A DNA stretch of 64,000 bases, taken from positions 124,001 through 188,000 of the forward strand of contig REDI01000050.1 in the NCBI GenBank assembly GCA_007693595.1. Direction: 5' to 3'. Below, piece by piece: positions 25,207 through 34,100 of the stretch; within the stretch, counting starts at the first letter, position 1, and every line of letters begins with the position of its first letter. The position numbers and the translations under genes were made by a program. The DNA is from Deltaproteobacteria bacterium. Lineage in GTDB: Bacteria > Myxococcota_A > UBA796 > GCA-2862545. Under the pieces are notes generated by a model. It was not told where the DNA came from and ran no database searches. It was given only the letters and a program-made list of their open reading frames with translations.

Positions 25207-27147
25207 TCAACGCTTCTTTCCCTTGAAGATCCCATGGAGCTTGTCGGTGAGCTCCTCGGGGGTGAAGGGCTTGCTCAGGAAGAAGGTCTCGCCTCGCTCG
25301 TCGTCGTAGCCGCTGACGATGTTGTTGGTGTAGCCCGAGACGAAGAGACAGCGCAGATCGGGTCGGGAAGCGCTCAGCCGCCGATAGACCTCCCGTCCGT
25401 TCATGCCCGGCATCATCACGTCGGTGATGAGCAGGTCGATCTTGCCCTCGAAGGCGTTGGCGATGGTCATCGCCTGCTCGGGCTGAGCCGCATGAAAGAC
25501 GCGATAGCCCGCACCACGCAGGACCCGGGCCGTCAGCTTCAAAAGCGGGGCCTCGTCGTCGACGAGCAGAATGGTGAGGGGAGCGCTGCGGCTCTTCGAG
25601 GGATCGGGTCGCTCCAGACGTCCAGAGGAGGCCGGGGTGGGAGACTTGGGGTGGGGTCGGAAGTCGTGCGGGCTGAAGGGCGTGGGCTCGGTGCGGGGAT
25701 CGTCCACGACCTCCTCGAAGAGATCCGGTCGGGCAGGCAGCAGGATCGTGAAGGTCGTGCCCTCGCCGACCGTGCTCTCGACCAGGATCGCCCCACCGTT
25801 CTGGGTGACGATCCCGTAGACGGTCGGCAAGCCGATGCCCGATCCCTGGCCCGTTGGCTTGGTCGTGAAGTAGGGTTCGAACAGTCGCTCCCGCGTCTTC
25901 TCGTCGATCCCGGTCCCCGTGTCCGTGACCTGGATCTGAACGAAGCGTCCGATCTTGAGGCCTCGCCGCTTGGCCTCAGCTTCATCGAGGAACACGCTGA
26001 TCGAGGTCGAGATGTCGATCCGCCCTTGGCCTTGGATGGCGTCGCGGGCATTGGCGACGAGGTTGACCATGATTTGATCGAACTGGGCGGGATCCATGTA
26101 GATGGGATCGATCCGGCTGCCAGGCCCGAAGCGAACCTTGATCCGCTCCCCCGAGAGCCGCGCGAGCATGTCGAGCAGCGCCTTGAGCGTGGCGTTCGGA
26201 TCGAAGGCGACCGGCTTGGTGGGTTGTTTTCGGGCGAAGGTCATCAGGCGACGGACCAGGCGCGCCGAGCGCTGGCCGGTGTCGATGATGTTGTCGAGGG
26301 CCTGGCGTCGCTCCTTCTCCGAGGTCTCGCGCATACGGGCGAGGGTGGCGCTGCCGATGATCACAGAGAGCAGGTTGTTGAAGTCGTGGGCGATCCCACC
26401 TGCGAACCGCCCCAGGGCATCGAGCTGACGCGAACGCTGGAGCTGGGCGTCGAGGGCTGCGTGCTCTTGCTGGGCTCGCTGGCGCTCGTTGACCTCGCGC
26501 TGGAGGGCTTCGTTCGTGCGGACGAGCTCGGCGCGCTCGTGGCTCAGCGCCTCGTTGGTGGCGCGGAGGTGGGACACCGACCTCTCGAGGGTCTGGATGA
26601 CGCCTCCGAGCGCGATCACCAGGACTACGTTCACCACCGAGAAGTTGGCGGCGACCAGCAGGGGGCCCCACAGCGTGCCGGCGTCGGCGCCGGGAACGAT
26701 GTTGTCGGAGAGCAGGTCCAGCAGTCCCAGCACGACGATCAAGGCCGCGCTGATGAGGGCCGCGATGAGTCCGGCCCTTCGGCTGATGAACATCGTCGCG
26801 ACCAGCGAGAAGCCTACCAGATAGATCTGCGCGATCGGTCCGACGTCGATCATCAAGACCCCGCTCAGGCCCAACAGAACGAACAAGAACACCACGACCC
26901 GCCAGATCAGCGGCACTGGGAGCCGAACCGACAGCACCCCGACCAGTACGATGGCGAGGGTGTCCATGACGACCACGCTGAGCAGTCCAGACGTGAAGGC
27001 CAGAATCACGCTCGGGATGTAGACCAGTCCGCCGAAGATCAGGCTGGCGAGTACGATCCCCTGAAAGAGGTCGCTCCGCCAGTTCTCGGGATCGATGCGG
27101 ACCACCACGAGGGACTCAAGTCGCGATGTGGCTTTTTCCTCGGACAT
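25207..27147 (-). CDS. Membrane-bound hybrid histidine kinase
   Basis: 646 residues. About six or seven transmembrane helices fill residues ~28-190, forming an MASE-like integral sensor with no large periplasmic loop. A coiled coil (~195-245) leads to HisKA with His254 in GGIAHDFNNLLSVI, an ATPase domain (NLVANARDAI, DTGTGID, GQGSGIGLPTV) and, after a Pro/Ser linker, a receiver with acceptor Asp576 and Lys in LSKPFT. Kinase and receiver residues are intact. The ATG at 27147 has AAGGTG just upstream. Transcribed away from the next hybrid kinase. Confidence 0.94.
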   Translation of the reverse strand: MSEEKATSRLESLVVVRIDPENWRSDLFQGIVLASLIFGGLVYIPSVILAFTSGLLSVVVMDTLAIVLVGVLSVRLPVPLIWRVVVFLFVLLGLSGVLMIDVGPIAQIYLVGFSLVATMFISRRAGLIAALISAALIVVLGLLDLLSDNIVPGADAGTLWGPLLVAANFSVVNVVLVIALGGVIQTLERSVSHLRATNEALSHERAELVRTNEALQREVNERQRAQQEHAALDAQLQRSRQLDALGRFAGGIAHDFNNLLSVIIGSATLARMRETSEKERRQALDNIIDTGQRSARLVRRLMTFARKQPTKPVAFDPNATLKALLDMLARLSGERIKVRFGPGSRIDPIYMDPAQFDQIMVNLVANARDAIQGQGRIDISTSISVFLDEAEAKRRGLKIGRFVQIQVTDTGTGIDEKTRERLFEPYFTTKPTGQGSGIGLPTVYGIVTQNGGAILVESTVGEGTTFTILLPARPDLFEEVVDDPRTEPTPFSPHDFRPHPKSPTPASSGRLERPDPSKSRSAPLTILLVDDEAPLLKLTARVLRGAGYRVFHAAQPEQAMTIANAFEGKIDLLITDVMMPGMNGREVYRRLSASRPDLRCLFVSGYTNNIVSGYDDERGETFFLSKPFTPEELTDKLHGIFKGKKR

Positions 27148-27297
27148 GGGAACACCTTGGGTGGTGGCGTTGGGGCGGCGGGCAGGTTGGCGCGGCGGGC
27201 AGGTCGCTCCGGCAACCCGGAGGCGAAGGAAGGCGCTCGCTCTGGTCGAGATGGGGGACAGCTACGCCATATTCTAGCTCTGTCCACAAAGTTCGCG

Positions 27298-27326
27298 TTG
27301 CGTGGTGTTGCGATGTGGGATATAGC
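27298..27326 (+). promoter_or_regulatory. Candidate sigma-70 promoter for the hybrid kinase at 27371
   Basis: TTGCGT and TATAGC separated by exactly 17 bases, 45 bases ahead of the start codon. Four of six matches to each consensus box, in a comparatively AT-rich patch between divergent genes. Confidence 0.4.
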
Positions 27327-27370
27327 CCAAGAGACTGTGTCCGATTATACCCTTTCACGGATGGTGCGCC

Positions 27371-30043
27371 ATGCCTGATCTCGCGACGGCCGCTAGGTGG
27401 ATCGGGCCGGTGGGTCGAGACTACCGCGAGATCGACTGGTGTCAGACCCCGCTAGGGCCGTTCGACACCTGGCCGATCGGGCTCAAGATCACGGTCCGCA
27501 CCATGCTGTGCGCGACGGAGCCTACCCTCCTGTGCTGGGGGGACGAGCGCGTCCTACTCTTCAACGAGCCCTGCGCCGAGATCTTGTCTGCCGAGGGGCT
27601 CCACCCCCACGCCTTGGGCCGGTCTGGGGCTGAGGTCTTCGGTCCTCGCTGGCCCGCCTTCGAGTCGCTCATCCACGCGATGTCCGAAGCCGGGGGGCGC
27701 CGCCCTCCCCACCTGCCCTCTCCGCTCCTCCGTTCCGACGGCGTGGTCTCGGGGGTGATATTCCGTGGCGACTCTCTCCATCGAGCCCTGGCCTCCCAGA
27801 CGACGAAGGTCCCACCCATGACGGACGCCTGGGTGGGGCGCTCGTCGTCGCACGTGCTCTGGACGGCGGATGCCCAGGGCCGCGTCGACTCCTCCACCGA
27901 GGCGGTCCAGCGCTTGGCCGGGCGAGGGGCCGAGGAGCTCTCCGGTACGGGCTGGATCGGTGCCCTTCACCCCGACGACGTGGACCGAACGCGTCGAGCG
28001 TGGGCTCACAGCATCGAGACGGGTGAGCCCTACCAGCTCCAGGCCAGGTTCCGACTGGCTACGGGGGAGTATCAGTGGTTCTGGAGCTACGCCCTCCCAA
28101 CCCGGGGCCCCTCGGGTGAGGTGCTGAAGTGGGTGGGGAGCGCCATCAACATTCATGAGCCGTTTCAGGCCCAGGAACGCGCGCACCGCCTCGCGGAGCA
28201 GCTCACCTCGATCCTGCAGAGCATCACCGATGCCTTCTGCCTGATCGGCACGGACTGGCGCGTGCTGCACGTCAACCCGCGCGCCGAGCAGCGCCTTCGG
28301 AGATCCAAAGAGGAGCTCCTAAACACCACCTTCTGGCAGGCGTGCCCTGAGCTGGTCGGAACCGCCTTTGAGGCGGCCCTGCGGGAGGCCGCTCAGAGTC
28401 GAGAGCCGGTGGCGATGCGCTACCGGGCGGGCGAGGCCGAAGAGTGGTGGGATGTCCGTGTCTACCCTTCTCCCGAGGGCCTCGCGCTCTTCTTCCGCGA
28501 TGTGTCGGGCTCGGTGCGCGCCGAGCGTCGACTGCGCCAGCAGGCGGAGCTCCTCGATCGGGCCCAGGACGCCATCTTGGTCTTCAGTCTCGACCACCAG
28601 ATCACCTACTGGAATCGTAGCGCGGAGCGTATGTATGGGTGGTCTTCGCCCCAGGTCATCGGGCGGTCGGTGCGGGACGTCCTCTATGAAGCGCCTGAGA
28701 TCTTCGACCTCGCGCTCGCCGCGGTCCTTCGCGACGGGGAGTGGACCGGGGAGATCGAGCATCTCTGTGAGGATCGGGAGCTGCTCCCGGTCGAGGGCCG
28801 CTGGTCCCTCGTGCGTGATGAGTCCGGTGAGCCAACAGGAGTCCTGGCGGTCCACACCGATGTCTCGGAGCGGAAAGAGCTCCTGAGTCAGTTCCTGCGG
28901 GCGCAGCGCCTTGAGACCATCGGCACCCTCGCGGGAGGCATCGCTCACGACCTCAACAATGTCTTGGCGCCCATCCTTCTCTCTGTCGCCATGCTCAGGG
29001 CGATGATCTCCGACGCGGAGCTCGCGGAGTCGCTCGCGATCATCGAGACGAGCGCCCAGCGCGGCGCGGACATGGTCCGGCAGCTCCTTGGGTTCGCGCG
29101 GGGTTACGAGCTTTGCGGTGGCGAGGTCGACGTCTCGAAGGTCGTGCAGGACGTCGCCATGATCGTGCGCGACACCTTTCCAAAGAACATCTCCCTCTCG
29201 GTGCAGGTCGACTCCGAGCTGCACCGGGTAGGAGGTGACGCGACCCAGATCCACCAGGTGCTCATGAACCTGCTCGTGAACGCGCGCGACGCGATGAGCG
29301 AGGGGGGGATGTTGCAGATCGAGGCAAAGAACGTATCGCTCGATGAGCACTATGCGGCCATGAGCGGCATCTCGTCGCTAGGGGCCCATGTATGCCTGAC
29401 GGTCGCCGACTCGGGCATGGGCATGACCCAAGCGCAGGTCGATCAGATCTTCGACCCCTTCTTCACGACCAAAGAGGTGGGCAAGGGCACGGGCTTGGGC
29501 TTGTCGACGGTCGCGGCGATCACCCGTAGCTACGGGGGCTTTGTTCAGGTCGAGAGCGAGGTGGGCCGAGGCTCTACCTTCCACGTCTTTCTGCCAGCCC
29601 ACGAGACGGGGGCCGAGGCCTCGCTCGACGAGCAGACCGCCCAGGTCATGAGAGGACAGGGCGAGCTGATCCTGGTTATTGACGACGAGGTCTCGGTGCG
29701 AGACATTACGACGCAGACGCTGCGCGCCTTTGGCTACCGCGTCCTGGCGGCCTCCGATGGCGCCGAAGCGATCGCCGAGTATGCGCAACACGGCCACGAG
29801 ATCGCTCTCGTGCTCACCGATATGATCATGCCCGTCATGGATGGTCCGACGACGATTCGCGCGCTCAAGCGCATGGATCCGGACGTGAAGATCATCGGGG
29901 CGAGCGGACTCGGCACCGACGAGGCCGTCGCTCGGGCGAGCAAGGGCGGGCTCGAGCACTTCCTCCCCAAGCCCTATACGGCCGAGACGCTGCTCCGGGC
30001 CATCCGGGACGTGCTTCTTGAGGATTGCCCCTACGCTACGTAG
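27371..30043 (+). CDS. Multi-PAS hybrid histidine kinase (paralogue of 17821-20916)
   Basis: 890 residues, soluble. An N-terminal module with the DWCQTPLGP...WP signature (~18-120) is followed by three PAS units (~155-265, 275-395 and 395-510), HisKA with His526 in [13 protein letters not shown], the ATPase domain ([23 protein letters not shown]) and a receiver with Asp817 and Lys in LPKPYT. From the third PAS to the end it is strikingly like the 17821 kinase, but it lacks one PAS unit, so the two arose by duplication and domain loss or gain. The stop codon lies within the hairpin at 30035. Confidence 0.95.
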   Translation: MPDLATAARWIGPVGRDYREIDWCQTPLGPFDTWPIGLKITVRTMLCATEPTLLCWGDERVLLFNEPCAEILSAEGLHPHALGRSGAEVFGPRWPAFESLIHAMSEAGGRRPPHLPSPLLRSDGVVSGVIFRGDSLHRALASQTTKVPPMTDAWVGRSSSHVLWTADAQGRVDSSTEAVQRLAGRGAEELSGTGWIGALHPDDVDRTRRAWAHSIETGEPYQLQARFRLATGEYQWFWSYALPTRGPSGEVLKWVGSAINIHEPFQAQERAHRLAEQLTSILQSITDAFCLIGTDWRVLHVNPRAEQRLRRSKEELLNTTFWQACPELVGTAFEAALREAAQSREPVAMRYRAGEAEEWWDVRVYPSPEGLALFFRDVSGSVRAERRLRQQAELLDRAQDAILVFSLDHQITYWNRSAERMYGWSSPQVIGRSVRDVLYEAPEIFDLALAAVLRDGEWTGEIEHLCEDRELLPVEGRWSLVRDESGEPTGVLAVHTDVSERKELLSQFLRAQRLETIGTLAGGIAHDLNNVLAPILLSVAMLRAMISDAELAESLAIIETSAQRGADMVRQLLGFARGYELCGGEVDVSKVVQDVAMIVRDTFPKNISLSVQVDSELHRVGGDATQIHQVLMNLLVNARDAMSEGGMLQIEAKNVSLDEHYAAMSGISSLGAHVCLTVADSGMGMTQAQVDQIFDPFFTTKEVGKGTGLGLSTVAAITRSYGGFVQVESEVGRGSTFHVFLPAHETGAEASLDEQTAQVMRGQGELILVIDDEVSVRDITTQTLRAFGYRVLAASDGAEAIAEYAQHGHEIALVLTDMIMPVMDGPTTIRALKRMDPDVKIIGASGLGTDEAVARASKGGLEHFLPKPYTAETLLRAIRDVLLEDCPYAT

Positions 30044-30058
30044 GACTACCTACGTGGT
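30035..30058 (+). promoter_or_regulatory. Inverted repeat containing CTACGTAG after the hybrid kinase
   Basis: A ten-base-pair stem (with G-T wobbles) around a four-base loop overlaps the kinase stop codon. Its left arm contains the same palindrome as at 24344, and its right arm leads into GTGGT-N2-TCCCCA. No T-run follows, so an operator is as likely as a terminator. Confidence 0.35.
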
Positions 30059-30135
30059 ATTCCCCATGGTCCACCGACTCGATGGGGGTGATGATGGGGG
30101 TGTGACACGGACGTGCGTTGGCCTTGGAGGTCGTG

Positions 30136-30591
30136 ATGGAGATCGTGGTAGCCCTGTTGGTGATCTTCGGAGTCTCGGGTGCGGGCATGATGGTCCTTGG
30201 ACTGACGCGCATGAGGTCCGAACATCCGCCGCCTCAGGTCGAGTGGGTAGGCGATGAAGTCTCGGCCTGGGTGGTGGAGCTTGGGTTGGGACCTGCGCTC
30301 GATGCGGTGGCCCGCGACCTGCGAGATCTGGCTGCTCGCCCCTGCCTGCCGGTCGCTGCAGACCTCCATGCGGTCGACGAGGCCTGGTATCGAGCGTGTC
30401 GGTACCAGCTCCAGACCATCGCAGCCGAGCTGCGTCGTGGGGACGAGCGCCACCGAGCGCTCTCGCACCTCTTGAGTGCCGTCCCGCTCTCGGGCACGAC
30501 CATGACCCCCCCGGAGCGGGCCCTGGAGGCGCTTCGACGGATCGATGAGGCGCAGAGGGCGCTGGGGCTCCGCGAGGTCCTGGCGGCGTAG
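30136..30591 (+). CDS. Small membrane-anchored hypothetical protein
   Basis: 151 residues: one N-terminal transmembrane helix (~3-25), then a soluble, mostly helical part of about 120 residues rich in Arg, Glu and Ala. No recognised domain. The ATG at 30136 lies five bases after GGAGG; an upstream TTG at 30118 is less likely. It follows the hybrid kinase by about 90 bases, separated by the inverted repeat at 30035, and may be controlled through it. Could be an accessory to the kinase cluster, but that is only positional. Confidence 0.6.
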   Translation: MEIVVALLVIFGVSGAGMMVLGLTRMRSEHPPPQVEWVGDEVSAWVVELGLGPALDAVARDLRDLAARPCLPVAADLHAVDEAWYRACRYQLQTIAAELRRGDERHRALSHLLSAVPLSGTTMTPPERALEALRRIDEAQRALGLREVLAA

Positions 30592-30668
30592 CGTCGCAGA
30601 CCATGGCCTCCGCAGGCCCTCGGGACCTGCGCTCACGATCGCGCTATGGGGTGGATCTTGGAGGCGGA

Positions 30669-31073
30669 ATGACCGTTTTGCTCTGGTGCGTGGTCGCGGC
30701 ATGTGTTCTTCCTTACTTGGCCCATGCCATCAAGGCTTTCGCGCGCCTGAAGTCGGAAGAGCGGTACGATAACCGCCACCCCCGCGATCGGGCGCCCGAG
30801 CTGCGTGGCTGGGCGCGTCGCGCCTGGTTCGCCGAACAAAACCTCTTCGAGGGCTTGCCGGTCTTCATCGGCTTCGCCCTTGTCGCGCATGTGGCGGGCG
30901 CCGACCCGACCTGGTCGGGCATCCTGGGGCTGGTCTGGGTCGGGGCACGGCTCTCGTACATCGGGGCCTATGTCGCGAATATTGCGGTCTTGCGCTCCGC
31001 GCTCTTCGGGGTCTCGACCCTGTGCCTGACGGGGCTCGCGATCCTCGCGGGCCTTGGGGGCAGCTCGGCCTGA
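30669..31073 (+). CDS. MAPEG-family membrane protein
   Basis: 134 residues with four hydrophobic segments. The first loop carries the family pattern YDNRHPRDRAPEL..GWARRAWFAEQNLFEGLPVF, in which Arg, Asn and Glu form the glutathione/lipid site of MAPEG enzymes. Eukaryotic relatives include leukotriene C4 synthase; bacterial members are mostly uncharacterised and may be glutathione transferases or peroxidases acting on lipids. The ATG at 30669 has GGAGGCGG upstream. Neighbours give no pathway. Confidence 0.85.
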   Translation: MTVLLWCVVAACVLPYLAHAIKAFARLKSEERYDNRHPRDRAPELRGWARRAWFAEQNLFEGLPVFIGFALVAHVAGADPTWSGILGLVWVGARLSYIGAYVANIAVLRSALFGVSTLCLTGLAILAGLGGSSA

Positions 31074-31170
31074 GCCCTCGCGCGCACTCTCTCAGGGCGC
31101 CCTTGCACGGCAAGGCCCTTCCTTCCTCTTGGACCTTGGCCCGCACGGAGCCAGGCGCTATGGTCGCGCC

Positions 31171-34100
31171 ATGCTGCAGCCCGGAGCTATCGTCGAGCGC
31201 TATCGAATCGTCCGGTCCCTCGGAGAAGGTGGGATGGGCACGGTCTACTTGGTGCGGCACGAGCAGCTCGGCACCCGGCGGGCCCTCAAGATCCTCCACC
31301 TTACCCGACCCTCGATCGCCGATCGGCTCCTCCGGGAGGGGCAGGTCCAGGCTCAGCTCCAGCACCCCAACGTCGTCTCGGTCCTCGATGTGCTCAACCA
31401 CCGGGGCATGCCCGCACTGCTCATGGAGTTCGTCGAGGGCCCGAACCTCCAGCAGGCCCGGCGCAGCATCCCGCTCAGCCTCGACGCGGTCGACTCCCTG
31501 GCCCGAGACATGCTGCGCGGGGTCGGGGCGGCGCACGGTCGGGGCTGGGTCCACCGCGACCTCAAGCCAGCGAACGTGCTGCTGGCCTTGAGCGAGGATG
31601 GGGTCCTAGCCAAGGTGACCGACTTCGGGCTGGCCAAGATCCTGATCGGGGGCGAGAGCGGAGAGACTCGATCGGGTGTGACCATGGGTACTCCGGGGTA
31701 TATGGCGCCCGAGCAGCTCCGCGACAGCGCGACGGTCGATGTGCGCGCCGATGTCTTCTCCCTCGGCTGCGTGCTCTACGAGCTTCTCGCGGGTCAGCCC
31801 CCCTTCGAAGATCCCGACCCCGTCGAGGTGATCCGAAAGGTCTGTGACGGGATCTACGTCGGCCTCGACCAGGTACGCCCCGAGCTGCCCACGCGCATGA
31901 CCCACGCGGTTCACCAAGCGCTCCAGGTCGATCGGGAGGATAGGCCCTTCGACGCCTTGGCGCTGCTCTCCCTGTGGGAGTCCGACACCACGCTGCGATC
32001 CTCAGCCTTTCGGCTGACCGAGATCGAGGCCCTCCGCGAGCTCGTACCGATGGACGAGGGAGCGGATCCCGAGCCGCCGTCGGGGGGATGGAGCGCGGGC
32101 TCGGACGCCTCTCCCATGACGTGGGCCGGGGGCATGGAGCCCCCGGACGTCGGATCGGGCTCGGGGGGCTCCTCGAGTCCCGAGACCTGGCACGAGGCCC
32201 CCGACTCGCGCTCGACGTCCTCCCTCTCCTCGTCGCCGGTGTCCTCTTCGCTCTCCACGCCGTCTGTGTCCTCCTCTCTTCCACCCCCGGCGACGGGTCG
32301 CGGGGTGAGGCGCTGGGGGGTCTGGGGGTTGGTTCTGGCGGCGGTCGGGGTTTCGGTGGGCGGCTTATGGTGGGGGCTGAGCTCTGGGGAACAGCCCGCC
32401 TGGGCGCTGCGTTGGGGTCCAGAAGGTCTGCGCGCCGACATCACGCTGCCCCGACACGTTGAGCATCAACCTCATCTCCTCGTCATGGGGAGCCCGGATC
32501 GCGTGCGCGCCGGGCGGGTGGTGACCTCGGCGGGCTACCCTGCGGAACACGACCTCGACGCCTCGCTCTTCGCCCTAGAACTCGGTCATGGGGTCTGGGC
32601 CGAGGTCTGGCAGGAGGGCGCTGCGCACCTCATCTATCGGAGCGCGGCGGGGCTCACGCTGCATCAGGTCCGGCTGGAGCCCGGAGAGGGGGAGCTCAGG
32701 CTGGTGCACCTCGGCCCGGAGGGCGAGCCAGAGCGCTCGGTCAAAGGCTCCTTCCCTGAGCTGCTCGGGGGAGTCTTTCAGCATGTCCTTCGCTTCGATC
32801 GGCAGGGTCGCCTCATCCAGCTCCGCACCCAAGGGCCCGATGGGGAGCCGATGCGCGCCGACGACGCGACCTATGGGCGCGACTTCCTCTACGACGATCA
32901 GGATCGCCTGGTCGAGCGCGTCGCGGTCGGCTTCGACGGGATGCCATCCCCCGACAGGCGGGGGATCGTCACGCATCGAACCTTGTACCAAGGTGATGGT
33001 AGAATGCCCAGCCAGATCCAGACGCTGGGCATGGGCGGGGTTGCGGTTGTGGGGCCCGCTGGGGTGGAACAGGAACACCGCCGCTACGATGATCAAGGGC
33101 GCTTGATCGAGCGCCGCGGCGCGCGCGCGGGGGATCCCAGCCCGCTTCTCCCGTGGGTGTGTCCGATCCTGCGCTTCGAGTATGCCGCCGAGCGCGTGAT
33201 CGTGCGCTGCCTGGATGGCGAGGGGGAGCCCGCCTGGTCCTCGGCGGGCTGGTCGGCACGCGAGATCACCGTCGACGCGCGGGGCTACGTCGTACACGAG
33301 GCGTCCTACGGGACGAAAGGCGAGCCGGTCAACAACAGCTTCGGCTTCGCCTCGGCTTCCCGCGAGGTCGACGATCGGGGTTATCTCAGCGCCTTCGGGC
33401 CGCTCCGGGGCGCGGACGGCGAGCCGGTCCTCCACCGGGAGCAAGGCTACAACGCTCGGCGCTGGAACCACGATGATCGCGGGCTGGTGGTGCTGTCTAT
33501 CACCGAGGGGATCGAGGGGGACCCCACGACGTTCTATCGGGGCTGGGCCATGATCCGCCGAACCTACGATCGCTGGGGTCGGCTGGTGCGCGAAGTTGGA
33601 CTCGATCCCATGGGTCAGCCGGTCAGCGGGCTCGAAGGCTACGCGGGGCGGGTGCTCGACGTCGATGAGCGGGGGCGCGCGCGCTCCATCACGTTCCTCG
33701 ATGCCGCGGAGCAGCCCGCCCCCAACCGCGATGGGGTCACGCGCTATGTGCGCGACTTCGACGATCGCGACAACCTCGTGGCTCGGACCGCCTTCGGAAC
33801 TCAGGGGGAGCCGACCTGGGATCGACGGCGCGGAACGGTCAAGGAGCGGCACGTCTACGACGAGCTGGACCAAGAGGTCCGCACCGCGCGCTTCGGCCTG
33901 TCTGGCGAGCCCGTCAACGGCGCCGATGGATGGCACGAGCGGCTTCAGTCCTACGATAGCCGTGGGAACGTCATCGAGAGCCGCTTCCTGACGGTGGAGG
34001 GCGAGCTCGTGCCGCAGGAGCCGCTGGGCGGCCGGATCCATCGGGAGCGCTTCGACCTCGCGAGCCGCGTCATCGCCTTCGAGGCCTTCGATGAGCGAGG

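Noticed and set aside
25183-27378. 731-codon open frame on the plus strand
   Set aside because: Antisense to the membrane hybrid kinase, whose helices, His and Asp sites are all on the other strand.
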